This document shows, piece by piece, positions 36,220 through 48,352 of a stretch of DNA of 64,000 nucleotides; positions within the stretch are counted from its first letter, which is position 1; every line of letters starts with the position of its first letter. The notes under the pieces were generated by a model. It worked only from the letters and a program-made list of their open reading frames with translations. It searched no databases and was not told the DNA's origin. Both the position numbers and the translations under genes were made by a program. The stretch comes from Latrodectus hesperus. Lineage: Eukaryota > Arthropoda > Arachnida > Araneae > Theridiidae. The stretch is from contig CM075857.1 in the NCBI GenBank assembly GCA_037975125.1, forward strand, positions 69,023,899-69,087,898, in the 5' to 3' direction.

Positions 36220-37578
36220 TTAACTGAATTTAGTAGTAATGAAACCCATTATTATACTAATTAAAAAACATGGTAAGACTGTCAAAATATTAATCACAGT
36301 GATGGCCATGTAAATTTCAATCAATAGTTATTGTGCCAAATTTTTAACTATAATGTAAAAAATTTTTTAAGGTTTTTTTTTTCAAATATTTTATTCTAGT
36401 ATTTTTTTCCTTAAGTGAAGTATTCAACAGGAACATGGTAATTGTCAATTATAAATTAACTGAATTTTATATTGTGTTTAATTCAAAAAGTGAATTTGTT
36501 GTGAATTTAATTTTGTGAATAAATTTATATAAAATCACTGGCATATTCAGTAATTGTATATACATATATTTCTTATTATAAATTTTTATTAACTTATGAC
36601 AGTTGATAATTTCATTTCTTACAAATTATTCATATAATATACAAGTTAATACAACCATAATTATTTTATCAAAAAAATAAGTGTAGGATAATAAATTAAA
36701 ATTTTGTGAAGTAAAATCGTATTGAATAAAATTTATTTCGTAAAATATGTTAACTAATAGTAATATGCAATTCGTTTAAGTTTTGAAGTTAAATTTTATT
36801 TCCAATTCAATTTACCATAGAATGCAAATTTAAATTTAACATATAATGCATACAAATTGATTTAGTTTTATCAATTTTTTTACTAATAACCTTTGAAAAT
36901 CTATCATTCACCTAAAAAGATAATATAGAACCATGGACATGTTAAAGTAATAGTTTACAAAAATCAAAATTACAGAAAGCAGCATCAAAATTTAGAAAAT
37001 CTTTTGAATATTTAATAATCTAAATTAATATATATGCATGTGAAGTAAATAAATTTATTTTTTAATTTTAAATTATTACATTTATATCAGAATATATTTA
37101 AGAAAAATTTATATATATCTATATTTTGTATGTACGAGTATGTGTGTGTGTATAGCTCTTCTCTGTAAATAGTTTGTGAATTATTTTGTTAGAGATAAAT
37201 TATCTTAAACTTTTTTTATTTATTTTTAAGGAGAAAGAAACTACATTAGTTTGAGTTAATGCCTTACTTTTTCATGAACCAAATATTTCTTAAATGTAAT
37301 TACACTGCGAGGCATAAAAATTGCTCGCCTATGATTGATATGTAGATAACTTGAAATTTACATCCATATAAGCAGAAGACAATGTGATGTACAAATGATT
37401 GTTTTACAACACAGTTTTGTAAAACTGTGTTAAAACGAAGAAATTTTCAAGGAGTTTTCTCAAGCAAAATTTCTATTTGAATGTAGTTGTCTGGTGAAAA
37501 GTGTTGTTTCAAGTAAAAAAAGTAAATGCTTACCAAGATTCTTCTAACTCTCCCAATCTACCCTGACTTACTGCCAAA
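36220..37578. other. A+T-rich spacer, no gene seen
   Basis: It contains a 24-bp palindrome at 37408-37431 (AACACAGTTTT, GT, AAAACTGTGTT). A TTACACTGCGAGGC word near 37301 resembles a Tc1-type end but has no partner. A short (GT)n is near 37141. Confidence 0.5.
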
Positions 37579-37824
37579 ATGACATGTTATCCACAAGATC
37601 TTAATGGATCATATAGCCAGGTCACAAGTCTTAAGTTAAGAAATGGAATAATTTACAAAACAAGTGTTCACATTGGAAATTCGTCATCGTCTGTAGTATC
37701 ATGGGGCATTCAACAGCATCATGGTGACCATGACTTCACCTCCTATTCTTCACACTACAATAGTGTTTTCAAAGGTTTGATCAACGAAGAACCTGAAATA
37801 ATTAATAATTTTAAATTTAGATAA
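37579..37824 (+). CDS. Candidate exon or gene fragment, function unknown
   Basis: An 81-codon frame that stands out for composition: much more balanced G+C and codon use than its surroundings. The protein is Ser/His/Asn-rich and polar (for example HIGNSSSSVVSWGIQQHH). There is an in-frame TGA at 37564 just upstream, so translation begins at ATG 37579 or at a splice acceptor. CACAAG at 37591-37596 and CATATAGCCAG near 37620 follow a pyrimidine-rich stretch with CTGAC/CTAAC branch-point-like words. The frame ends in TAA, and an AATAAA lies about 115 bp beyond, near 37939. I do not recognise the protein. It could be the last exon of a host gene, a retropseudogene fragment, or chance. Confidence 0.3.
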   Translation: MTCYPQDLNGSYSQVTSLKLRNGIIYKTSVHIGNSSSSVVSWGIQQHHGDHDFTSYSSHYNSVFKGLINEEPEIINNFKFR

Positions 37825-38193
37825 CACCTACAACATAGCAAATGATTCAAAGAAATAACATAAATCATTTGAAAGAGTCGTTCTTGTGTGTGTTTATTCT
37901 AGAGTGATATTACAATCTGATTTAAGATATGCTTATATAATAAAACATGAGATTGAATTCCTTTATTTTTGCTCAAGACTTTATAATAACTGGAATTTCC
38001 AGTCTATTGAAAACATTTTTTTTAAATTTGGAGTAAGAAGGTATATAATTTCTTAAGATGGTTTGTTACTCTAGTATAGATTTATGATTCTTTATATAAA
38101 AATTATCCCAAAAAGGAATATTAATATTTATATTTGATGCTTATTTAATTGACTAAATGAAAGATAAATATTTTCATTACTACTACTTATACA
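37825..38193. other. Spacer before Tc1-like element
   Basis: A+T-rich DNA with an AATAAA near 37939 and no repeat recognised. Confidence 0.5.
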
Positions 38194-38195
38194 TA

Positions 38196-39274
38196 CACTG
38201 CCCGACATTGAAAATGCAACGCCGAGAAGGAATGGCCAGAAAATTATACAAATTTCAATGTAGACACGTCCACCGGCTGTGGCGAAGATGATTGGAACAA
38301 AGAACTGTGGAACGCTTGCAGGGAGGCGGTGCAGCCAGAGTGACATCCGCACGCGTGGATCTACTTGTACAACGCGAGACGGTGGTGGCCCCGCAAAACA
38401 TGTCTACCGAGATTCGGCAGCTTGTGCAAGACACCCTGGACTCTCCCATGTCGAGCAGAACCAATTGACGTCGATTTTTTTTTTGTGGCCTGTGCTCATG
38501 GCGTTCATAAGGAAGACTGCCATTAACCCCACATCATAGACAACAAAGTCTAGAATGGTGCCGGATTTTAATGATATGAACGACGGAGTGGCACAGAATG
38601 GTCTTCTCATATGAGTCACGCTTTTGTTTCTTCAGTGATAATCGCTGCGTACGAATGTGGCATAGACATGGAGACAGGTCAATCCTGCAGAAATTGTGGA
38701 ATGTACCATGGTTTGAGCGCAATTGCGTACAATTCCGGGTTACCTTTAGTTTGTATTCATGGCACCATAACAGCCAAACGTAACGTGGAAATATGTGCTG
38801 GAGCCAGTGAAACTCCCCATCTGCCTTTATCAGCAGGGTAACGCCCAATTGCACATTTCTCCCATCAGCCAACATGCCCTGTAAAGGTGTGCAGCTGCTT
38901 CCCTGGCCACTGTGCTCTCCAGATCACTCACCAATTGAACGCGTTTGGAATATGACTGGACGCCATTTGCAAATCCTGTTACTGCCTCTTTCAGAAGACG
39001 AACTTTGGCAAATGGTTGAGAGGGAATGGAGAGTCATTCCTCATGACACCATCCGTACTTTAATTTTTTCTGTGCATAGACGTGTTACTTTGTGTATCGC
39101 CATCCACGGTGGTCCTACAACCTATTGACCTGACACTGTTCTTACGCTGTATTATGCATATCATTTCGAAATATAGATCATTTATCGTTCGCTGCTGTCT
39201 CTTTCTCTGCTTGCGTAGTTTTGTCACTTTCTGGCAACTCCTTCTTAATGTTGCGTTTTCACTGTTGGGTAGTG
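38196..39274 (+). mobile_element. Tc1-like DNA transposon copy A, dead
   Basis: A 1079-bp element with 25-bp terminal inverted repeats (38196-38220 and 39250-39274, 21 of 25 identical, starting CACTGCCC or CACTACCC). A TA target duplication flanks it at 38194-38195 and 39275-39276. The interior is a decayed Tc1-type transposase. It is shorter than a usual 1.3-1.6 kb Tc1 element because most of the N-terminal DNA-binding domain and a central piece are missing. Confidence 0.9.
38285..39126 (+). pseudogene. Tc1-like transposase, frameshifted and catalytically lost
   Basis: Homology moves between frames. About 38290-38455 reads GGGAARVTSARVDLLVQRE, the linker after the paired helix-turn-helix. 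About 38598-38660 reads MVFSYESRFCFFSDNRCVRM, where Tyr replaces the first catalytic Asp of FSDESRF. Near 38827-38850 QQGN stands in place of QQDN, so the second Asp is also lost. The stretch 38898-39126 keeps LPWPLCSPDHSPIERVW with the catalytic Glu, then EDELWQMVEREWR and a C-terminus ending GGPTTY, usual for these transposases. Two of three DDE residues are gone, with several shifts and stops. Confidence 0.85.
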
Positions 39275-39276
39275 TA

Positions 39277-41520
39277 TGAAATTTGACAATTCTTTAAGAA
39301 CAAACTTAGTATAAAATAAAATATGTGCGTATGCAACAAATATTTAACATTCTTATTTTATAGTACTTATCGTATAAAATATGTCTCGTAGAAATTGAGA
39401 CATTGAAGTCAGTTGCAACCATATGTCATAGTGAAGTAAAGATTAAATAATTTATATAATAAATTGCTTAAAAGTAAAAGCAGTAAAAGTATGCAAAATG
39501 AATTTTAGTATAGAAAAATACTTAAGTAAAAAAATGAATTTGAATACGAATAATAATTCAAAAGAAGAACGGAAATTACTTTGAAAGACATTTACGAAGC
39601 AATTTAAATTTGTAATTCTCATTTAAAATTCTAAATAAAATCAGAAAGGAAATTATTATAAGATATCCAGATACTTTTTAAATTTTAAGTACTAATTATT
39701 CAATTCATAATCGATCTAATTATGTTTAGAAAAGAAGGGACCTTTTGTTTATATTACCTGTAAAATGTGGAAATCAGTTATTCCTCAGATTATGAATGCA
39801 ATACACAAATTAATTAGGCGAGTCTATTAAATTGACTTAAGTAATTTCTCAAATTACCTAGTTATTCTGCGCAAAATCTATTAGATATTCGTTAAAGTTA
39901 GACCATTGGTGAACTAACAATGATATTTTCATATTCTCTAATTAACATGATAAGTTATATGTATATCATTGTTATAGAATAAAATAGAATAATATTCATT
40001 TTCGGAACCAAAACAATCAATTTAACACAATCAAATAATCTACAAATTAGTTAATAGAATCAATCAACTGATAAAATATCAAAGTATTAATCGGTTTAAA
40101 ATATTACAATCAGTGAAATTAGCATATTTGTTTTTCGATATGCATTTAATTAATTTAACAAAATTAAATAATCAACTTTTCGAATATGACTTTTTGAACT
40201 TTAATGATATAGAAGACATTAATGTAAATATTGTCTAGATAAAATGATAAACTCTGGGTTTTGCACATTAGCGGAATAAATCACTTACTGTGCAAATTTA
40301 TATTTAATAGTCTGCATATTAAAGTTTATCAGCTTTATCGCAAATATTTGCATTTGCTAAATATGGATTTTTTTAGAAAGAATATTTTTTATTAATTTTT
40401 GCTGACTTCTATTACATATTTTAGAAACTACGCGAAAGCATACTTCAGGAAATATTGAAAGATTTTTTTTAATGCTCTAACTTGATAATTTTCAAGCGAA
40501 TATATTTAAGGAATAAATTTTATTCCCTTTTTAATAAAAGTTCTCGTTTAATTTGTATATAAAAATTTTATTTGTTATTTTTTAGAATAAGTTGTGTGAA
40601 TTGCTTATTTTACTGCCGTATTTTGCTTAGATGAAAGTGAGAAGAGCACATTTAAAAAAATAAAATTAATTCATTTTCAAATCTTATTTTACAATTTATA
40701 AAATAAACACGCTCATTATTTTTATTAGAAAATACATGATTTCAAATGAAAAATATTTCCCATGCGAAAATACGATAATGCATTTTTCTTGAAAAATGAA
40801 AATTAATAACTCGTTTAAAAATTATAAAATTCGACATTATATTAATTACAAAATTAATTAACACTTTTTAAAAGATTAAAATTTTCAAATAGAACTACAC
40901 ATTTTTAAAATAATATAAAACATTCAATCGTTTATATCTTAAATTTCTTACAGTTGCAATTGTCCTAAATTGATGTGGGATATAATTTTTTTACCAAAAG
41001 GTTTAAACTTATTATTTCATTATTGCATTCTTTTGAAAAAAATCATAGCTAAGCACATATAAATTAAGCCAATTGTAATTAATTAAAAAAATTCAAAATT
41101 ACCATGTTCCTTTTAGCAATAATTAATATTTATTAAAAAAATTCAATACTCTTAGATTCTGTAAATAATTACTATAAATATTTTCTTCCAACGGCGGGTA
41201 AACATTACTAGAAATATAAAATTTTAATTAAAACTTCAAAAGTTTAAAAAATAATTTATTTTTCCGTTATTTCTGAATAATATAGTTTATTCTGTTATTT
41301 TTAAATAACAAAATCTCTTTGACATATATTAGACAATAAAATTAACGTATATTAAATAGTAAAATTAAAACATATCAGTTGTGTGCACATAAGAAAATTT
41401 TTCCGATAAAGTATTTGTTGCAGATGAGATAAATTGTAAATAAAAATTTGAATGAAAAATTTAAGTCATCCTAATTAAGCGTAAAGTGAATGGATTGTTT
41501 TGTCTTTTTCATTTTGCTTT
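39277..41520. other. A+T-rich spacer, no gene seen
   Basis: Very A+T-rich DNA with no frame or repeat family recognised. Confidence 0.5.
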
Positions 41521-42030
41521 TTCTTCTGCTCCAATGTCAACGTGTTAATATATTGAATGAATGGAAAACGGCTTCTACAACCAATGCTTTGGTTCTTATA
41601 TAAGAAATCGTTTGATTAACAGAATAAACTTCGATAGTATTTTGGATTCCAACGAATTGAAACCATAGAATCGTTACTTGGTATGGGTGTCATGTCCAAA
41701 TCAATTCGGCTATTATTAAGGGCATTTGGCTCAAAGCGATTTGAAGCGACTTCTGGAATCATAGTTACAGATACTTGTAATAATCTATGTTTTAGGTACA
41801 AAATGTTCATCAAAGGAAAAAAATGAGGGTTAGAGAAGTTTTATCGGGTTTCAAGAAAGCTTGAAATGGGACAAGAGATGTTGTGAGCGGGGCACAAGGA
41901 AAATTGGCAAGCCGGAGAGAAAGAAAACTTGCATCCGTCAGAGAAACAAGTTGGAAAATATTCCAAACTTTCTTATAATTCTGTAGGGATATTGCTTCCA
42001 TTTCAGGAAATTTTGGAAACAATATCGCTA
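41521..42030. other. Mixed-composition island, unidentified
   Basis: G+C content rises over about 500 bp and two short minus-strand frames overlap by four bases (42022-41810 and 41813-41616). Plus-strand frames in the same interval look equally plausible (basic, Glu/Lys/Arg-rich, for example KLASRRERKLASVRE) but contain stops. This may be an eroded gene fragment or transposon of a type I cannot name. I assign no strand or function. Confidence 0.3.
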
Positions 42031-42986
42031 AAAATTTGAAATTTTGAAAACTAATTATTTAGAAAAGCAGGTAAATTTAATGATTTTAAAAACTTTTACA
42101 CAAACGGAATACATTAATTTAACCAAGATCTCAACAGTAACGAAAGACTTTATGGTTAAAAGAAGTTATCTTAAGATAACTGTATTAAAAGGAATGAGAT
42201 AAAATGTATTGTATTATACATGGAAAAATAATTCAGTGAAATTATATCAGTGTTAAGTGTGAAATACTTCATGAAACAACTATTTTCGCTATTTTGTAAT
42301 GTAGCAATGTTTTTTCGCTACAGGAATTATTAATTTTTACGAAATTTCCTTCTTCATTGATTCAAAGTTTTATAAAACACATTTTGGAAATGTTTGCTAT
42401 AGAATTTTTTCTTAAAATTTTTTCAACTCGTATTTTCCATATATGTTATAATTTTTTCGTCAAAATCTAATTAAGTATTTTCTAAATATTTTTCTTACAT
42501 CTGGATATACGCTACGAACTTAAAGTATCAATCAGGTTGTTAGGTATTTACTTTATTGAAAATCTTAATTTGGGGCATGATGTATAATATTGTTGAAATA
42601 TAGTCTGTTTTACCGAAAAGTTTAATAAACGAGAATTAAAATATTCTTTATTAAGCAATAAGTATGTACTATCGACTGTTCATTAGATGTTCAGAAATTA
42701 CCTCAATAGTTGTCATGTAGTTTGTGACCATTGATGCAGTTAAATGTTTTATGATGCAAACCACACTTACAGATTTCATTGTTTTCCTATTTTTGATTGG
42801 CATACAAAGCAGCATGAGTACCAAATATTGAAATAATAAACATCTTTTAGAAATCAATTTATATGTTTCTTTTTTGTAAAATTTAATAAATAGAAGCTTT
42901 TTTAAGAAGAAAGTAATATTAGAAAATAAACGTTTTTAATTTTCTTTCATGAATTGTTGATATATGCGAATTCATTTGAAGCTTTC
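42031..42986. other. A+T-rich spacer, no gene seen
   Basis: Nothing recognised. Confidence 0.5.
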
Positions 42987-43128
42987 TTTTTTCTTTGAAG
43001 TCTTCCTGATTGAAAACCTCTTATACTAGTAAGCCCGATTTAAAGAAGTTAATCTAAGGAGGGCAACTTCTTTAAATCGGACTTACTAGTATAAGAGGTT
43101 TTCAATCAGGAAGACTTCAAAGAAAAAA
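42987..43128. repeat. Near-perfect 64-bp foldback (63/64), 14-nt loop
   Basis: The left arm at 42987-43050 and the right arm at 43065-43128 are reverse complements with a single mismatch (AAGCCCG versus the partner's CGGACTT). The loop is AATCTAAGGAGGGC. The outer ends are T6 and A6. The arm sequence is mixed, not simple repeat (for example GAAGTCTTCCTGATTGAAAA), so chance is excluded. High arm identity implies recent origin or ongoing gene conversion. There is no flanking direct repeat to prove transposition. It could be a foldback/MITE, or a one-step inverted duplication by template switching. If transcribed it would form a long double-stranded RNA. Confidence 0.96.
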
Positions 43129-43910
43129 AAATAAAGACCCGAGCAACTGGAACTAGAAAACATTGGGTTTGGAGTTAATAGTACAAAATGCTGATAAAAG
43201 CAGAGGTGCCCAATGACATACAAACCGAACTCTAAGAAGAATAAGAAGCCCGATTTTCTTTCCTACTGTTGCAACTCGTATCGTAGCTCCAATTTGATTT
43301 GATAATTCTGCTGCAAGGCATGGGACAATGTTACTCCTATATTTTTACAAAGATTTTGAATAAAATTTCAAACGCAAGTTTCTGAGCATAACATTTCTTT
43401 CCCTATTTGAATATAGTTTGCAATTTTTTCAAAACGTTTCTATATAATGAACATTATGGGAAAAATCAAACCTGAAATAATTTCCTTTTGCTTGAAATTG
43501 TTTTTTATTAACATCGAAGTAATATTTGAGTATGTTCTTGAATGCTATATTTTATTTCTAGAAAAAAAATCAGAAATTAACGAATTTTTACGAAATCTAG
43601 TTTTTGAGATCTTAAGGGAGAACAGTCACATTGGATTAATGAAGCTTCTGTTAAAAAACTAGGAGGCCATTATGATGAGAAGGACATGAGAGAAAAAAAA
43701 AACTAAAGTTAGTAAATTCAATTTATATCTATAAAAATCTTCAACTTCTTGCTAAGTTTTTGTTTGCAACAACTTATGAGGAAGAATATGCATTGGAGAA
43801 TTATTATTTAATATTTTAGAGATTAATGTCCATGTTCAGTGCGAAACATAGAATTAAGACTTCAGTTTAAAGAGAATATATGTATTAAAGAGAATGTATA
43901 TATATAATAC
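43129..43910. other. Mixed then A+T-rich spacer
   Basis: The first 200 bp after the foldback are richer in G+C, and AAGCCCGATT, also present in the foldback arm, recurs at about 43247. A 72-codon frame at 43447-43662 has no recognisable motif and is probably chance. Confidence 0.4.
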
Positions 43911-44165
43911 ATCACATAGTCGGTCACGTACCAAGTGGCTGGGTAGGTCCTTCGAACATTTCTAGTCAAGTGATCAACTGGAATAAAGCGTTATCTTCCA
44001 CGCACTTTCCTCCCCAAGAGGAAAAGGGGATTAGGAAGTGCATTTCCTGCCAGACTAGTGTGTCTCGAGCATGGGAATTTCTTTCAACTTTTCCAGGTGG
44101 CAGAGAGGGAGATATACTTATTTCCGTTACTAATTAGAACGTGAGAAAGGGATCACTACAATATA
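43911..44165. other. G+C-rich island, probable unclassified repeat
   Basis: About 250 bp of distinctly G+C-richer sequence with an internal purine/pyrimidine pair TCCTCCCCAAGAGGA and AAAAGGGGATTAGGA. Length and sharp edges are like a SINE or an LTR piece. I see no convincing A/B boxes, flanking duplication or second copy. Confidence 0.4.
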
Positions 44166-44494
44166 TATGAAAATAATCAGATGCATAGTTTTGATTAAGT
44201 AAAACTACATAATGCGAAGCAGTCTTGAAAGGTCTAATTTTAAATGAATAAAATTATATAGGAAATAAATTGTTTATAAAAGAAATATTATCTATGTACA
44301 TATATCCCTAAAATTATTATCCGTCTACTAATTGAATAGTTAACTCACTAAATTTCAGTTCTCGATTCCCTTCCCACTTCGGTTTTCTGTTTTAGTTCAT
44401 TCGAAAACAATATTAAAATTTAGGTTTTATTTCTCATGCTCAAAACGTGACCGTGAATTCACTAAATAATAGTCAAAATCTCTTCTAAGTGAAA

Positions 44495-44640
44495 AAATAC
44501 TTCATGGAGTGTAGGTCAAGTGTTGGGGAGTTTTTTGTTTGGTCCTTGCTTTTTTCTAAAATGCATCGACTCTTCGACTCCTTCCACCTAACTGTTAGAG
44601 CCATATTCAGGGTTAGGCGCAGGGAAACATATTGCAACAA
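44495..44640 (+). repeat. SINE-E relative, 3' part, plus strand
   Basis: Read from GGTCAAGTGTTGGGGAGT through TTTGTTTGGTCCTTGC to CAGGGTTAGGCGCAGGG, this follows the 3' half of SINE-E (24520-24620) and the 50.1-kb copy in the same order. The head is missing. It runs tail-to-tail into the minus-strand fragment that follows. Confidence 0.62.
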
Positions 44641-44882
44641 TGATCTCATAAGTGTGCACCAGTATACTTCCTTGTACCCACCCATGAAACTGGAACCAAA
44701 TAGAAGAAGCCGAAATAACTGACTTGCCACTCTCATAGGTATCATCTCATTTAAAGAAAATTGTGAAGTAACGTGAAATTTATAATAATCTAGCTCATGG
44801 AGCTTCGGTTAAGTCGGAATTTGAACTCACTATTTCTTAATAAGGAGAACGTGGTCGAAATCAATCACGCCACACAGCGTCC
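44641..44882 (-). repeat. SINE-E relative, minus strand
   Basis: The complement of about 44882-44800 gives GTGAGTTCAAATTCCGACTT and AACCGAAGCTCC, matching the B box and downstream part of SINE-E. The complement of 44745-44650 gives GAGAGTGGCAAGTC and GGTACAAGGAAGTATACTGG from its 3' part. The middle is altered or deleted. The open frames on both strands here are readings of these repeats. Confidence 0.68.
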
Positions 44883-44889
44883 TCTACAA

Positions 44890-47683
44890 CTTACATATAT
44901 ATACTTATTTTTTTAACATATTCATGTTATTTTTTGTGTATAATTTATCATATTTTAAATATTTGAAATCTAGAAGATTACTCTACAAATTTTCATGCAT
45001 AAGAATAATTTCTTTACAAAAGAAAATTAATTTTCTTAGCCAAAAATATAAAATTATTTTTAATTGTAAGTTGCGAATTGAAATGTGGAAACTTTCCGTA
45101 AACAAAGAGTAGATTGATCTTTATTCATTAGTATACGCGGGAAAAAATCTTTCATTAAAGTGGTATTCACAGATAAACATAAGATGTTTTGTAAAATAAG
45201 CAGCTAAATTTTTCATCAGTTGTCAAATGAGATTTTCTGCAAGTCTGTTACGATTCCTAAAAATTGAAAATCGGGAGAACTAAATCCCCGCCTTTTATCA
45301 TTGCAGGGTTGTCTAAGTATATGTAATCTAAGAAGAAATTCTGCATGCGCTTGTTTTTGAAGATAAGGATATGAAAAATCTTTATTATTGTAATGTTAAT
45401 TTTGAAGTATATCCAATTTATATTTAATTTGGCTCATGTTAAAAAATCCTCAAAGATTAAATAAGAACTGAAAATTGAATTGATAGTTTATATGAATTCA
45501 CATACATAAATGTGTCCAAATGCATTTAAATTATTTATGCATGTACATCATTTAAACGAAAATGCAACTTTATTCATTTTAAATATATATATGCTGCTAT
45601 TTTCCGTATGATTTCGAAAAATTTGGGTTTTCAAATTTTTTATTTATTTATTTTTACTTTTTATTTATTTATTTTTTATTTTTACAAAAAATACAAGTTT
45701 CGAAATGGAAAATTAATTTAAAATTAAGTAAGAAATGTTTTGTTTCAGAAGAAAAGTTAATAGTAATTTAAATAAAAATTTTCCTTGATAATATGAAAAT
45801 TTCATTTTAAATTACCATATTTTAGTCTCAATAAAAATTTCTGTTATTTTAGTCAATGACAATTTTTTTTAGCTTTTTATATTGTTTATTTTTATATTAT
45901 ACCTACTTTACAGTAAATAAAATAAATCTGTTATACCCTTTTTAAATATTTTAATATTAATTATAAAATTCTAGGTGCCCCGCTACTGAGAGCGAAAGAA
46001 TATTTGGTTTTCTTTAATTTATAAATATTACTTTTATAGAAATCACAATACTTTCATTAAACTGTGTTTTATTCTAAAATGGTAAACACACACATACATA
46101 ACTTTACAAATATTTAATCAATTTATAAGTGTTTACTGTGAGTTTAAGTTATTAAATACAACACTGAAGTATATGATGAATAAATAAAATTAATCTGTTA
46201 AAATAGCACTAATAGCTTTCGTTAAAGGTGCAGTTTCCATATTTTTGTCAATAAAATATTATAAAAGTAAGTCAGTGTAGATTTTGTTAAAATAGCTGAA
46301 TTATGAAACAAATCTGCTAAAAACCAGGTATATGATAAATATAATAAAATATAAAACTTCACTTTTACTTTTTACTTATATTGTTTATAAACAATTTTTT
46401 ATAAGCATTTTAATGCAATTTATTCAAATATTGATTGAAATTAAAAGATATTTTATTAAAAATAATTATTTAAATTGGAGAAGATTTTTAAGCTTATTTA
46501 TTTTTGAAAACAATAGATTTTCCCAGTAAAAATGTATCTTGTTTCATATTTGGAACCAATATGGACTCTCTCTCTCTCTCTCTTACAAAAAAATATTCTA
46601 TCTTGTTTAAAAATGAGTATATGTATACATATTTTTGAAGCACACAAGATGCTGATAAGGGTAAGGTTTTTTCGGTATCGAATGTACTATAATCCTTTGA
46701 CTAGGTGCAATTCCCTTGGCATCCACTTTATGGGGAAAAAATAGAATTATTGGAAAAAACAGTATGGAATACGCGTGGAAAAAAACTGAAATAGCATAAC
46801 GTTTTTCCTTATTATGTTTTTTACAAGCAATAACGAATAACTGCCTTATTTTTCTGTTCCTAGGGAAGATGTATTTGAGTAAGTAAAGACGTCATAGTGT
46901 TAAGAAAAAAGTTAGAAATCCATGTAAAAAAACCCAAGGTGAAAATGCTCTATCTCAAGTGGCAGTGGATACCGATTTTCGATAAACGAGTTGCTGACTA
47001 CCAAATAAATACTAGAACTATATCATACATCGATTATAAAAAAATAAAAAATTTTTTTATCAAAATATTTCCTATACAACAAAATTAAGGAAGAAGAAAA
47101 TGTGTAGACATTCTGATACATCTGTTATTTGGTAGTTTAAAATATATTTTTTAGAGCTTCTCAAATATGTGTATAGTTTTCAGAAGGTTTTATATTAAAA
47201 AAATAATGTAGGATGAATGTTTTATTAAACTGCTTAAAAGTAAATTGAAAGAATCTTATGTAATTTTTAGAGAATTGTACAGAGATGTATGTAAAAAATT
47301 TGAATTTTCATTGAAATGTAAATTTTACGAACTAATTTTGTTGCATATAAGTGCATGCATGTATACATATTATCTGAAAGTCGATGAATTCAAAGGTTTC
47401 TTTAATCATTTGCTGTCAAATTAAAAAAAAAAGAGTTCTTTCGATACAATGATCTCAAATTGGAGTAAGAAAGTTAACGAGTATGATTTTCGAATAAAAT
47501 TTTTATACTCGCAAAACAACTGTTTATTTAAAGAGCATATATTAATAATAATTTGATTATTAAATAACTATTGAGATTTTCTCATTAGATAAATTAAAAG
47601 GATTTATTGATTATTAAAATTTACTCTCAATAAATGTTTGAATTCTCCAACTTGTGTCTTATTGCAGAGTTTGCTTAGTAAAG

Positions 47684-47685
<2 letters not shown>
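44890..47685. other. A+T-rich spacer, no gene seen
   Basis: It includes a (CT)n run at about 46565-46583. Short frames near 44924-45112, 46332-46744 and 46897-47088 are A+T-rich noise with no motif. Confidence 0.5.

Positions 47686-47715
<30 letters not shown>
47686..47715. repeat. (TA)n microsatellite
   Basis: About 14 TA units. It is the first of three such arrays within 740 bp. Confidence 0.95.
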
Positions 47716-47718
<3 letters not shown>

Positions 47719-47904
47719 ATAATTTAATGTAGCACATATATGCTATATACTCATGCTCAAATTAGGTTGGAACAAAAAATATTCATTACCAATACATTTA
47801 AAAAACTCCAAATCCGTTTTGATAAATTCTAATATTGCAATCTATAGATTTAATAATATATTTTAATCTATATATTTTCAACTATGTATTTGATGTATAC
47901 CTTT

Positions 47905-47906
<2 letters not shown>

Positions 47907-47985
<79 letters not shown>
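47907..47985. repeat. (AT)n microsatellite
   Basis: About 39 uninterrupted AT units. Confidence 0.97.
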
Positions 47986-47990
<5 letters not shown>

Positions 47991-48278
47991 TATACGTAAA
48001 TAATTTTATTTATAATCATTTAAATCTCTAAAGGTTTATTTACTTGTAGCCCTTTAATCACTTCTGTACACTTCGATCTTAGCCAGCAATTTTATGGTGA
48101 AACATCGTCTGGTGTAGTAAGAATCGAAACTATTAATAAGCTGAATCATTTATAATGTATAATAAAAAATCAGTACAAGAATAACAGGAGAATCTTTTTT
48201 AAAGTGAAAAATTCTAGGTTCAATAATAGGTATTTTTAAACAAAGAAAAATGGATAATACATTTTTCATTTCTGCTTG

Positions 48279-48348
48279 CACATTCGTCAGTATGGGTCGG
48301 TATATATTCATATGTATATGAATATATATACCGAGACCACATTCGTCA

Positions 48349-48352
<4 letters not shown>
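48279..48352. repeat. Palindromic 44-bp insert between 15-bp direct repeats
   Basis: CACATTCGTCAGTAT occurs exactly at 48279-48293 and 48338-48352. Between the copies, 48294-48337 is a near-palindrome: CGGTATATATTCATA pairs with TATGAATATATATACCG apart from one extra TA, and the outer GGTC pairs with GACC after a one-base bulge. The arrangement looks like a tiny foldback insertion with a target-site duplication. Slippage or template switching beside the adjacent (TA)n array is an alternative. Confidence 0.82.

Noticed and set aside
37301..37345. A third Tc1-type element starting TTACACTGCGAGGC.
   Set aside because: No matching inverted end and no transposase homology were found nearby.
43447..43662. 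A 72-codon frame with helix-like Leu/Glu/Lys content.
   Set aside because: Codon composition equals the A+T-rich background and no motif or conserved pattern is visible.
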